A model generated the notes under the pieces. The model was not told the origin of the DNA, made no database searches, and worked only from the letters and a program-made list of their open reading frames with translations. 64,000 bases of DNA from Cercophora sp. LCS_1 (Eukaryota > Ascomycota > Sordariomycetes > Sordariales > Lasiosphaeriaceae), in assembly GCA_036250225.1 (NCBI GenBank), contig JAPZLL010000002.1, forward strand, positions 1,550,001-1,614,000, in the 5' to 3' direction. The position numbers and the translations under genes were made by a program. This document shows, one piece after another, positions 43,030 to 53,717 of the stretch (position 1 is the first letter of the stretch; every line of letters begins with the position of its first letter).

Positions 43030-45039
43030 CTATAACTTGTCTGAGCTTAAACATTTGACCAGACCCTTTAGTGCTTTGAACACCAATGACAGGCACCAGA
43101 TTATGCACTTGAAAGTGACGGTCAGAAGGGCAATGAGACCCCTCGCCAACCCCGGCATCTTCTCTTTGTCGCCGCTGCTCCCCTTCTTCAGGTCGCTCGT
43201 CTGGCTTTCAATGTCCATCTCAAACTGCTCCAATCTGGTCTTCCCCCTCCCCCTCTTGCTCTCCTTTTGGCGGTCCTTTTCCTCCTTCTTCCGCTCCTTC
43301 TCCTCCTTGCGGCTCGCCCGGCTCATCCGGCTCCCTCTGCTGTCCCTTCTGCCCCTCTTGGACGGCGACAAGCTCCCGTCGGGCCCGCCAAAGACAGGCG
43401 GCGGCTCAAAGACTTCGACTTCCTTGAACTGCTCATCGGCATGGGCGACGAGCATCAAGGCGGCCACGGCGACATCAACAAGATAGACGGAATCCACCTT
43501 GCTGGCGATCGCTGTGTCGATCTCAAGCCAGCCCTGACCGGTGCCGTCGCGCGTCAGCTTGCCCAAATGGGCGGGTGATTCGAGATGCTCAAGCGTGTAC
43601 TCGGTGCGACAGTGCGCTGGGTTGCGGTCGACGGTGACGCAAAACGGTACTGCCAGCGCGGGGTGGACGAGGAAGTGGTTGCCGCTGTCGGCGTCCCAGA
43701 CCAGACGAGCGCATTCGTGCTCTGCGAGAGCGACTGTGGTGGCGTCGTTGGCGCGGTCGGCGACAAGACGCGCAGCCGCTGTGGGCCAGAGCTGGGCGAC
43801 GAGTCCATCGTTGGGTGGTTCCCGGCGGACGGCTTCCTCGAGTTGAGTGACAAGGACTTCTTGCCAGTGTTTGGCGTCGTGCTTGAGCTCGGCTTTGCTG
43901 CTGGAAGAGGCGCGTGGTGTGGGGGAAGGAGTCGTGGTGTTGCGGTCTGAGATGGAGGAAGGCCTGGGGCCCTTGAAGGGCTTGTTGGGATCGTAGCGGG
44001 AGAGGGATACGTAGGCGGAGGCGGATGTCGGGTCGACGCGGAGAGAGTAAAAGGGTTGCGAAGAGGATGATGCGAGGGTGTAGACGGGGGCATCCGGCTG
44101 AGCGATGACCTTAAGGCAGAAGATACGGCCCTCGAGCGCCGATGCTTTCCAGCCGTTGGTGACCTTCCAGAGGGCGCGGAGTTCCTCCGTAGAGCTGACT
44201 GGCGGAATGACGGGGGGTTCGTAGTGGTGGTGATGGTGGTGTCGTGGTGCCGTGTGAACTGGCGCGGGACCAGCAGGATGGGCGCGGGAATGGGTAGACA
44301 TGAGTCCGGGGCTCAACATCGGGGCCGGGATGCCGCCGTCACTTCGGGGCGAGTAAAGGGGTCTGCTGATGGCGGATTGGGGAATATGCGTGGGTTGCGT
44401 CTGCGTCGGGTAGTAGTCCTGGCGATTCAGAGGGATGTCCGGGTTGTATTGTGGGAAGATGGAGCGAAGGCCAGCCTCCGCCGACGAGGACGAGCTGCCA
44501 TACTGGTGGCTGCTGCTGCTGCCGGCCGGGGCATAGGTAAGGGGTGGTTTGGCGATGGAGCTCACACTCGGGCTTCGGACAAGCGTCTTGGCCTCGGAGA
44601 GGGCGGTTTCGCATCGTGGGGGAACGTCGGCCAGCGAGATAGCAGTGAACTGCTCCACGGGGGCCTGGTGACCCACTGCGGTGTCAATGGCCGGAGGCTG
44701 TGGCCTGTGTGGTTGCGGTTGCGCCTCGGGTTGATATTGTTGCTGGTGCACCTGGTAAGGATCTTGCGGTTCCTGCTGGTACGGGCTCTCGTTCTCAAGG
44801 GCGTGCTGCCACGGGTTGTTGGAATTCGAGGTCTGCCTCTGCTTCCCTTCCCTTGTTGACGGAGCTCTTCGCACCGATGACTGCCTCCCGACTCGAGGAG
44901 GTGTCGGGTCTGCCGAGTGCGACGGACGGCCCTGAGGCGTTTGCGCCCTCCTGGTAGATTGTGTCCTGGAGGGCGGCCTGCCATTGTTGCTGGTGTTGGG
45001 GAAGAGGGAGAACCCTCCGGCCGGTGGTGGTCCTGACAT
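43030..45039 (-). CDS. Pro/Ser-rich putative tail-anchored protein
   Basis: The intronless frame encodes 669 residues. The first about 290 residues are disordered, rich in Pro, Ser and Gln, and include a tract of six His (PRHHHHHHYEPP). A folded part then runs from about residue 285 to 535 (for example ELRALWKVTNGWKASALEGR, WQEVLVTQLEEAVRREPP, HFLVHPALAVPFCVTVD and LEHLESPAHLGKLTRDG). A Lys/Arg/Glu-rich stretch follows (RKEEKERKKEEKDRQKESK). The last about 35 residues are hydrophobic with Lys breaks (ARGLIALLTVTFKCIIWCLS), suggesting a C-terminal membrane anchor. Similar fungal proteins have been database-labelled acetylserotonin-methyltransferase-like, but I see no SAM-binding motif and would not use that name. 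Function unknown. Confidence 0.8.
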   Translation of the reverse strand: MSGPPPAGGFSLFPNTSNNGRPPSRTQSTRRAQTPQGRPSHSADPTPPRVGRQSSVRRAPSTREGKQRQTSNSNNPWQHALENESPYQQEPQDPYQVHQQQYQPEAQPQPHRPQPPAIDTAVGHQAPVEQFTAISLADVPPRCETALSEAKTLVRSPSVSSIAKPPLTYAPAGSSSSHQYGSSSSSAEAGLRSIFPQYNPDIPLNRQDYYPTQTQPTHIPQSAISRPLYSPRSDGGIPAPMLSPGLMSTHSRAHPAGPAPVHTAPRHHHHHHYEPPVIPPVSSTEELRALWKVTNGWKASALEGRIFCLKVIAQPDAPVYTLASSSSQPFYSLRVDPTSASAYVSLSRYDPNKPFKGPRPSSISDRNTTTPSPTPRASSSSKAELKHDAKHWQEVLVTQLEEAVRREPPNDGLVAQLWPTAAARLVADRANDATTVALAEHECARLVWDADSGNHFLVHPALAVPFCVTVDRNPAHCRTEYTLEHLESPAHLGKLTRDGTGQGWLEIDTAIASKVDSVYLVDVAVAALMLVAHADEQFKEVEVFEPPPVFGGPDGSLSPSKRGRRDSRGSRMSRASRKEEKERKKEEKDRQKESKRGRGKTRLEQFEMDIESQTSDLKKGSSGDKEKMPGLARGLIALLTVTFKCIIWCLSLVFKALKGLVKCLSSDKL

Positions 45040-47213
45040 GTTGTGTGTTCGAGCCCGTGTCTCTTTCTTTCCTTCTTTTCAACGGTTCCTCTGTCTTGAT
45101 TCCTTTCCTAACCTCCTGGCCCAGTGCCCTACCGGGGGACGTGTAGGTGACAATGAGAAAAGCGGCAGTGGTCCTGCTACCGTAACATGATCGCAGATCA
45201 CAGTGAGAAACAAGAACAAAATCCACGGTGGCACAATAGGGCCACAACTGGTGGTTTCGCGTGAAGGAGGAACCGACGAGACGGAATCACGCAGACATGG
45301 GGACCAATTCCATTTTTCAACAAACGTCGACTACAGGCCTGACTAGGATCCGAGCCGCGGGCGAGGGAGCAGAGCGGCAGGAATGCATCTTTGGACCACT
45401 ATCCAGCTAGCATGAGCGCGAGCACGACCCCCCCTGTCGCCATGTACATACATTGATACCGCGTCTTGTGTTGTGGAGGGGTGTGTCCGCCATGCAGCTC
45501 CCATCTGGAAGCAGGCCTTTCCGTCTGCAGTGCGATGCTGTAAGGTGCTGCTGTATTTTTAAGCGCCGGCTCTGGAGGGGTCCCCGGGAGCGCGCGGGGA
45601 GGAGAGAGCGACGCGGGCACAAGCGGCATGCCAGCTGAGCACCGTGAGTGGTCAGTCTGGGAGTCCAAAGCAACGAGAGGCGGGAGGAGATCTGAGTGTG
45701 CTCGCGAGGAATAGCCGCCGAAAATAGATTTGTTCTGCGAGACCCCTGCCTCCGACAAGCCAATCATGGTCCGGGTCACACCAGCAGTCTGCATTCTTTG
45801 ACGCCCTCGAGTGGCACCTGCGCTACCATCCGACTCAAGAACACATCCCTGCCGTATTCGCAAGATTGCTTCTGCTCTCACAGAGAGCCGACCACGTCTC
45901 CCGTTTGTTCAACCCTCCACGCAGCGGAAGATGTACCGACGCTGCATTTACAGCTTCCATGAGGTCTCATACTCCGGACCCAAATGAGTGTAACAGCAAG
46001 GAAAAAAAAAATCTTCAAATGTTTCAACTCGAGATTGCGGAAATCACCCAGTCTGCTAGTCCAGTTCAATGCACATGCAGTTTCCCAACCTCTTCAACCC
46101 GCACCCGTCAGATCTGATCGTGACGGAATCACCCCGTGGCGCCTTTTCCTGCAGCTCACAAGCGCGATGCCCTTGAAAACCCGCACTGCAGGATCGGAAG
46201 CCCTGCTCACTCGAAGCGCGAGCCGCGCAAAACAGCCCCCGCTCATGTCAGCAGGCCTTCCTTCTTCCCACCACAGCAGCACACACACCGAGCTCGCACT
46301 CGCGGGATATCAAAGGCGAAAAAAAAAGCCAGGATTGGAGGATGACGGCAGGAAAGAAGAAATAGCCAAGTTCGAAACCAGTTACTCCCGTCCTAGCTCT
46401 AGTCCAAAAAGCGACAAAGTATACAGCCCGGCCTCACACTGACATCTTTGCCGCCAGACGGTAGCTCCCGCCGCACCCTCGACCAGCAGCGGCAGCCATG
46501 GCGCCTAAACTCGACGAGTAACACAGCAGAGCCCCGAGTCCCGGACTACCCACCGTGATTGATGGACTTTTGTGTGTATACGAAAGAAAAGCCTTTATCT
46601 CCGGCGGCACACCTTCGACAATCTCGAAGCTTACCCATCTAGTGTCAATCACAGAATCAAGAACTTGTCAGACCACATTCCCACCCGAGGGTCAGATAGG
46701 CGATGCACAATTGTGGCGGCGTCCATGTACAATGCACACCAATCCACACATCCCACAGATGGACCGACGAACCCAACTCCGAGTAATAAGCTTATCTCGT
46801 CTTTCCAAGATTCTCCCCTCCCTCCTCGTCCCTCTACCACCGATTCCTCCCACCTCAGTCAAAATAATATCACAGGTCCTTATGTCTTTCGCGCTGCAAA
46901 CCGGTCTTGACACCTCCCTACCCCGTATAACCCGCCCAACTAAATCCGGAGTGCATGCCCATCGCACTCTACGTAAAGAGCTGTGCCGCGACCGCACCGC
47001 TTTTAGCATCCAAGGGAAGGAAATGGTGGGTTATAACGCCGTTCCATTTGCTCAGCCTTGCCGAATTTTGCGGGGAAAATGCCGTCTGTCTCCCGTATTA
47101 TTTTACCCTCTTGATTATTTTACCCTCTCACAAAGCATAATCCCCCTTTTCTCGCTTCGCCCTTCCTTCCCGTGCACGGGCGGAAACGAAACGTCAACAT
47201 GGCCTGATTTTTT

Positions 47214-47235
47214 GGGGAGGGGAGGGGAGGGGGGG
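47214..47235 (+). repeat. G-quadruplex motif (four G-runs, 1-nt loops)
   Basis: The plus strand reads G4-A-G4-A-G4-A-G7. Four runs of at least four guanines with single-nucleotide loops is the textbook pattern for a stable parallel G-quadruplex. Confidence 0.8.
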
Positions 47236-47472
47236 CCGTCGAATGCGGCGGCGGCCCAGCCAAGTAAATGGAGGTGTATCCAAACTTGTGTTTGCGAATG
47301 GTACCTACCTTGACCGTCGAGAGAATACCGTTCCATCATGCGGACAGAGAGGCAAAGGACATCATCCTTTGCCCATCGGCAGTGAGTCGAAACAACACCT
47401 CGTGTTCATTCGACGGCAAATCAAAATGTTTCGCATTCCCCAACATACCTGGCACCTGCTACACCCGCATCC

Positions 47473-47497
47473 GGGATGGGATGGGATGGGATGGGAT
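47473..47497 (+). repeat. (GGGAT)5 microsatellite
   Basis: Five perfect GGGAT copies are followed by GGGG. It is a simple tandem repeat and not the fungal telomere unit (TTAGGG). Confidence 0.85.
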
Positions 47498-48846
47498 GGG
47501 GTGGCGGATGCTCATGCGTTTCGCTATCCAGTACCGTAGATTGGTTCGCAACGGGCATGCAAGCAACCAAGGCGACCAAAAATACCCCGAATTAGGGCGA
47601 CTTGGCATTGTCAGTGTGTGTGTGGATGTGTGTGTCAGAACGCGGAAGACGGCTGCGGAACGACCAAAAAAACTGACAGGTCTTGGCTTCTCTGCTGGTG
47701 CTGCAAGCACTACTGCGCGTCTACTGTAGGTATAACAGGTTCACAGAAAAGGTTTCATACGTGATATACTGACAATGTTGATTGCTCAAAATGATGACCG
47801 CCACATGTAAGCCACCCGTGCCTTATTGGCGGTGAAGGGGAAAAGAAACACATCTGGACAAGAAAGAAGAGGAATGATGTGCACTTTCGTCAGAATGGGA
47901 TGAACGTGCAGTTTTCTATTTTCTGCTTTGCGTCTCTCTTGCTCGTGTCTCTCGACGTTCGCCTTATGTGGCGCTCTCTTGCAGTGAACTCAGCGGGTTG
48001 TCTTTCGGAGTGTGGGATAAAAATGTTGAGAACCGAACAAGATGTTGCTTGAAGCGTGTTTGCTCTCAGGTTCTTTTCGATTGAAACACCCTATAATTAG
48101 CATTGGCAAGGTGCGGGAGGAGAAAGTTGGAGAACGGAGACGGTGAGAGTCAGAGCCAGCTCTATCGGGACCGGGACCGAAAGTAAATGTTTGTTAAGCG
48201 GACGTGTGTAAAAAAGACTGCACCGGCAGATACCGAGCTGGGTGGGAGACCCTTACATGCACTTGATTTTTTTTTTTTGTTTTCACTTGAACAACGGGCC
48301 GTCCGTTGTCTCGTCTCGCAAACGCACTGCACATTGAGGCGGCCTGTTGACACCCCTGAGGTCAACCTCTCAAAAATCTTGGCTCCTATCCCGAATTAGC
48401 CTTTCTAAGCAATGGGTCTTTGCTTCTCTTTTCTCTCTGATATTTTTATCGATGCGCGTCTTCACTCGTTTGCTATGAGGAGAGGAAAACCCTTGGACGT
48501 TGATCGCTTTCCCCCGAAGGACAAGAAGAACGACATAAAATATGACACTAGAAGGAGGGAATGCTGAGTGAGAATGGCATAGAACAGGAGCGAAATCCCC
48601 TTACGGCAAAGGTAAAACCGATGATGGGGTACTAGAGAAGGGAAAACATGCCGGAGCCCTGGTGATGATTCGGCCCGTCTGACAGACTTCATCCGAACCA
48701 CACCCCCTTGTCGGCATCCAAGGTTAGTAACGCACTTTCCTCCTTCTAGACTCCGTTGCGGGAGGGTAAGGTTTGCTGTTGGGCCGCTCAATGTCCAACT
48801 TGGCGCCACTGACGCGCAACCTCCGTGGTAACCCACCACGTTCTCC

Positions 48847-51336
48847 TCAGACCAATGTGAAGACTTCGCTGTCGCTCATGTCCCTGTCCCCCAGCTCTCC
48901 ACGCATGATACCCTCAACAAAGCACTCTCCCACCAATGCATACTTCTGAGTCTCGGATACGTCTCCGCCCTCGCACGGCACAGGTCTGAGGATGAAGGGT
49001 ACCCTTCCCCCGTCCAGCACAGCAATGATATCCCCCTCCCTAGCGGTCCAAGGACACAGCCCATACATGCCACCCGATGTAACAAAGAAACATCTGTCTA
49101 TGCAGGTGATGAAGCCGTTTTGCCGCCGTCGCTCATACGAGCCATCTTCCTTTGGGAAAAGCGCGTACTGCTCTGGCTGTGGGACATCGAAAAACACCTC
49201 ATGTGCGTTGGCATGACCTCTAAAGTTAGAAACCCATCTCGCCGCGCTGATTTGTGTGTTCTCAGACTTTACGTTGCTTGTTTTTGGGTGTGCCCAAACG
49301 CCAGAAGTACCACACGGGTCAAATAAGTGGTCAAATACCGATTGGATTTCGGTCTTCTTCCCATCTGCCGTCGTAGAGACCAATGCTTTAGGTGGGTGAT
49401 CCAGGGCCAACAGTTCGGCCACTTTGTGACCTCGCAAGCGAAGCTCAAGGGGGCTTGCATTCGTCTCGAGCAACTCATCATCCGGTGTGGTGTTCGGACA
49501 AGCGTTGAACGAGAACTTTGCGTGCAAGGTGACGCCACACCATCGGGAGTAGCCCTCTATTCCGAGAGTCCAAGTCGGTTTGTGTACGGGCATCTCGCTC
49601 TCGACGGTAGGATTTCTATCCCATAGTATCCGTTGCCATGCTCTTGGCGGATGGCAGTGGATGCAAGACAAGATATCAAGGCTCTTGTTTTCTCGAATCC
49701 ACCACCGGCAAAAATCAGCCATGACATTCTTGACTGGTTTGATGTAGTCTGGACGCAGCAAGGGTGGAATCCGATCCGACTGGCAGGTTTCTTTGCCAAA
49801 GGCAAGAAGGGCGAAGAGCTTATCCCTAGGATCTGTTGCCTTGAGGTCCAGCGCGGCCAGGAAAACCACCAAAATCGACAATTGGCCTGCCTTGTGAACC
49901 TTGGGGCCACCAAGTATCCGCCAAATGTCTGGCATCGTTTGCTCCCCCCGTAGATTGGGCACTTGGATTCTGTAGCCCCTTTGCTCGAGCACCTCGTTGA
50001 TAAATATCAACTCCTCCCAGTCGATCGCTTCTTTACCCAGGCGAATGATGGTCTTTCGTGGTAATACAGCTTCTTGGACCACCCACACCCGCTGGAACCA
50101 TGGGTGGTTGAACAAGGTTTGCATCAGCACTGAGATGTTGATGTGTCCCCTGCCACCTGCAGCATCCAAAGCGGCCTCGCTGGGCTGCCGCTCCCGAAAG
50201 TGCTTGTCAAACACTTCCCACACGAACTCGAAAGAGTGGTTCGGGGTTGCCCGGACAGAGGCGAGCTCGTCCTCTGAGAGAGTGTGCTTCGTCCCTAGGC
50301 AGTCACATCTGTTGCCACCTGAGCACACGCGGTGGTGCAGGTTGAAAAAGTCCCGAACTACCAACAAAGCGGCTTCCAAGCCGCTATTTTCATCAAGCCA
50401 AACATGCACTAAATCGGCGCGGGAATATATGGTTCCCATCATGGAGACTTGCTGTGATCTCTCGTCATGATCGCTCTGGTTGATACACACGGCGTCAATC
50501 CAGATACGCAGCGGAAGATTGGGACCACGAAGACGTCGGATGGCTCTCTCGACGGTTGGTGAAATGCTAAACGGTAGCAGGGAACCGGTATCCAAGCCAA
50601 GCTTGATGGGAACGTGCTCGGGGTTGTCTCCCCAGTAGTACGAGAGGGCGTGAAACTTCCGGATCTCTGATTCCGGGCATGCAAGATTTGTAAATTCAAA
50701 TCCCGCCCGTATTTCGTCATCGTAACCGCCGGGCTGGACAACTAAGACACGTATTTGCTGATCGCCATGCTGTAATTTTTCGTACACTGAAGCCGACGGC
50801 GTCTGACGCGGAACCTCCTCTCTGGCTACTGCAGGCTGGTACTCAATCCTGATGGTGGCCCGGAAGACTATGTTCACCCAGCCAGCATAGTGGGCTTTTG
50901 GGATGAGCGAAATGGTATCGCCAGATCTCAGCCCGCGCAAAATGGCAACCCAGCGTGAATCTGGATTATTGACGTCGATTGTAGTGGTGAGTTCGGCGAA
51001 CTCAGGATTTGCAGTGCGGTTGTAGTGAATCCTCATGTGCCCAATGTTGCTGCGATTTCCAGCATGGCGAAATGCAACTTCGAACCAAGTAAAGGATGAC
51101 GAGTTTTTGTCCGAGACCCAGCCTGTTTTTTCGATTAGGTATCAGTAGCTGAATTTTGGCGAATAGATTGCTTTACTCGACCTACCTTGATCTCGAGAGA
51201 CGGTTGTAAAGTGAATCGCTGTGATATCCCCAGCATCCGGAGGTACTGCAAGTTCAACGTATGGTCGCTCAGGACAATGTTCGTACACCTGAGCGAGACC
51301 TTCGTGGGACACGCTATGTTGCTTCGACTGTGCCAT
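48847..51336 (-). CDS. HET-domain protein with unusual N-terminal domain
   Basis: Exons 51336-51186 and 51122-48847, joined across a 63-nt intron (GTAGGT...AACAG), give 808 residues. The HET domain starts near residue 207 with KFHALSYYWGD and continues with LPLRIWIDAVCINQSD and ERSQQVSMMGTIYSRADLVH, the three diagnostic blocks. HET domains are TIR-like modules that mediate vegetative incompatibility and cell death in filamentous ascomycetes. Before it, residues about 20-155 form a separate, beta-rich-looking region (YVELAVPPDAGDITAIHFTT, WVSDKNSSSFTWFEVAF, ISLIPKAHYAGWVNIVF). The C-terminal 400 residues have no motif I know. Without exon 1 the frame would start at 51036, cutting the N-terminal domain in two; the splice restores a continuous TTVSRDQGWVSDK, so I prefer the longer model. 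Confidence 0.9.
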
Positions 51337-52502
51337 GTCTGATGTGCGAATGGCTACTCAGATGGAAGTGAGTCTTAACGTCCAGTCGGCTGCAAATCCT
51401 CATTCTCAAGTAGACTGACACCTGATCTGCTCTGTCATGAGGGTTGATACCTGGCACATCGGTCGTATGTACACGCTCCCACGTCGTCATGCACAGAATA
51501 CAAATAAAACCCTGGAACTAAGCTGTGAAGAACTCATGGTGGGCAAGAGGATAAGACGCCGACTGGGTGGCATTATGCACGATTTGTTCAGCGGCGGGGG
51601 CGGCAATGGATGGTGACTGGGTAGGCAGCAATTTGAGTCCGAGTCGCTTCGGAATTCCAAGTTGACTCCCATCCCCTTGGGTGAAACTAAGGTGCGGGGA
51701 GGGCAAGGGTAAGGACAGCGGGAAGGATCGCAACTCCCGAGTCTCAGGAAAGCGCCACTCTTGAGTCTTGTGGCGGAAGGTACCATACCTTGAGCAGAAT
51801 AGGGGTCGGAGAATCAATGACAAATGCCGCGATTTGCGAAGGATTCAAATTCTCGTCAAGGGTCCTTCAAAGGTCAGTCTCGAACAAAAAAGAGAAGAAA
51901 AGGAAGAAACCACACGCCAGCAAACTCGGAGGGACGCCTGTCTGGAAAAAGAGGTCAATTTGGGGAAGTGGGGTTACATAGTCCACAATACCAACGGACT
52001 ACACCTGCCTCTTCAAGTTGATACTCAGGACTGCATTGAATGAGATCATTGATCGGATTGTCGAAGCCCGGCCCGGCCACTCGGCTCCGTACGAAATTCC
52101 GGCTGTTATCGGGGGACACAACGGCAGGTGGAGCTCTCCACCCGGAGCCTTGCGCCGAAAGCGGTCACCGAGTAGCGATCTTTCACATCGATCGCTAACC
52201 TACTCCATCTCAGTCTGCCCTGGATCAATAGTCACTTCGGAGATAATTCCCGACTAAAAACACCGCAGCCTCGTCCAAACCGAGGATATAAGACCTGAAC
52301 CCCTCACCCATGATTACAGCCTTCTCAGCTCAAACATCCCGAAAATCCAATCGACTTGCAAGCGACGTGCAACCAGGTCAAAACCAGATTACAGCCAACT
52401 TATAACCAGCCCATAATTAAGTGATAGCCAATTTACAACCAACCCACGATCATCTCACAATCACCTCACAACCAACTTACAGCCCCTTCAACCCCCCCCA
52501 AA
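51337..52502. promoter_or_regulatory. divergent region upstream of HET-domain and oxidase genes
   Basis: This 1.17-kb gap contains both promoters. Short frames at 51487-52257 overlap on both strands and have no domain. The last about 130 bp before the oxidase start form a G-poor, CA-rich stretch with repeated ACAACCAAC-like units (52378-52490). Confidence 0.5.
52378..52490 (+). repeat. degenerate TTACAACCAAC-type repeats upstream of the oxidase gene
   Basis: The stretch contains TTACAGCCAAC, TTATAACCAGCC, TTTACAACCAACC and CTCACAACCAACTTACAG in close succession, with very few guanines on the plus strand. The units are imperfect and spacing varies from about 15 to 30 nt. It could be low-complexity promoter sequence or a cluster of binding sites. 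Confidence 0.55.
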
Positions 52503-53635
52503 ATGCCCCATATCATAGTCCTCGGGTACGTTCCCTTCCTTCCCTCCCATTCCCTCCCCCTCCTCCTTACTGAACCTCAACCAGCGCAGGCATAACAGGC
52601 CTCACCACCGCCATCACCCTCCAATCCGCTTCCCACCCCGTAACAATCCTCGCCAAAGACCTCCCCGGTCCCTTCGAAACCATCGATCCCCTGGCCCAAA
52701 TCAACTACACCTCCCCCTGGGGCGGCGCCCACAACCGCTGGGTGCCTCCGTCTCCAGACGGCACCAACACGCGCGAACACACCTTCTCAGTCTTGACATA
52801 TCGCCGGATGCGCGAGTTGGCCCTCACAGAACCAGCATGCGGCGTTACGCTGATGAAGGGGATCGAGTATATCGAGGCCCCAGGTCCTGAATATGTGTCC
52901 CTGACAGAAGAACGAGCAGCAGAGCTGGGGATGGCTGGCTTTCGCTTGTTGTCTGAGGGGGAGTTTCCGGATGATAAAATAAAATGGGGATGTGAATACG
53001 ATACCTGGTCTCTCAATCCCATGGTGTATTGCTGTTTCTTGCTGCGGCGGTTTATTTTCCGCGGGGGGAGGGTTGTACGCAAAGAAGTGGGCAGTGTCAG
53101 CGAAGTATTCGCGGTCCCGCCCGATGTCTTGGGTGTCGATGGTGAAATTGGCATGGTGGTGAACGCAAGTGGGTATGGGTTTGGAGACGACAATGCCATG
53201 TTCATCACACGCGGCCAAACGTGTCTGGTTGCGAATACCTGTGATGTTACCGTCACGAGGCAGAATGCCGATGGGAGTTGGGCTTTCTGCGTGCCGAGGG
53301 GTTTTGAGGGGGGTACGGTGGTGGGGGGGACGAAAGAGGTTGGGAATTGGGAGGTTGAGCCGAGTTTGGTGGTTAGAGAGCGGTTGCTACAGGCGTTCAA
53401 GGAGACTTATCCTGCTATTTTGGGGGAGGAGGGAAGATACAAAGTCCTGGCGGATATTGTGGGACGGAGACCGACCAGAAGGGGAGGCCCGCGGATTGAG
53501 TTTGAGGTTTTGGAAGAAGACAAATTGGTCATGCATGCGTACGGGTTAGGAGGTCGGGGTTATGAGTTGTCGTGGGGTGTAGCTGAGGAAGTTCTCAAGG
53601 GTGTCAACGCTCGTCTCGCAGCTCACGTCTCTTGA
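52503..53635 (+). CDS. FAD-dependent D-amino-acid oxidase family protein
   Basis: These flavoenzymes oxidise D-amino acids (or D-aspartate) to 2-oxo acids with release of ammonia and hydrogen peroxide. Exon 1 is 23 nt (52503-52525) and exon 2 is 52585-53635, giving 357 residues. The splice creates the Rossmann FAD motif VLGAGITGLTTAITL at the N-terminus. INYTSPWGGAHNRW is the conserved flavin-contacting block of the family. The C-terminal signature HAYGLGGRGYELSWGVAEE matches the DAO pattern. The last residues (LAAHVS) do not form a classic SKL-type peroxisomal signal, which many DAOs have, so location is uncertain. Substrate preference cannot be read from sequence. The gene converges on the CMC1-like gene, 82 bp apart. 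Confidence 0.9.
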
Positions 53636-53717
53636 AGTACTTCTATTCCACCATATACAACGAATCCCTATTCCTACAAATCCGTTACATGTTGTACAAA
53701 GGGGTATTATCGCCATA

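Larger units (their letters stand above)
45040..48846. other. 3.8-kb gene-free region
   Basis: No frame on either strand shows a domain, a signal peptide or convincing splicing. The longest (46555-47313, +, 252 codons) is of mixed composition with no recognisable feature. The region carries a G-quadruplex motif (47214-47235), a GGGAT pentanucleotide repeat (47473-47497) and a T-run near 48269-48280. It separates two minus-strand genes, so it contains the promoter and leader of the Pro/Ser-rich gene and the terminator of the HET-domain gene. Non-coding transcripts cannot be excluded. Confidence 0.5.

Noticed and set aside
46555..47313. Plus-strand frame of 252 codons in the 45-48.8 kb gap
   Set aside because: It has no domain, no signal peptide, irregular composition and overlapping frames on both strands. 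It also runs through the G-quadruplex motif.
47473..47497. GGGAT repeat as a telomere or CRISPR-like array
   Set aside because: The unit is not TTAGGG and there are no spacers; it is a simple microsatellite.
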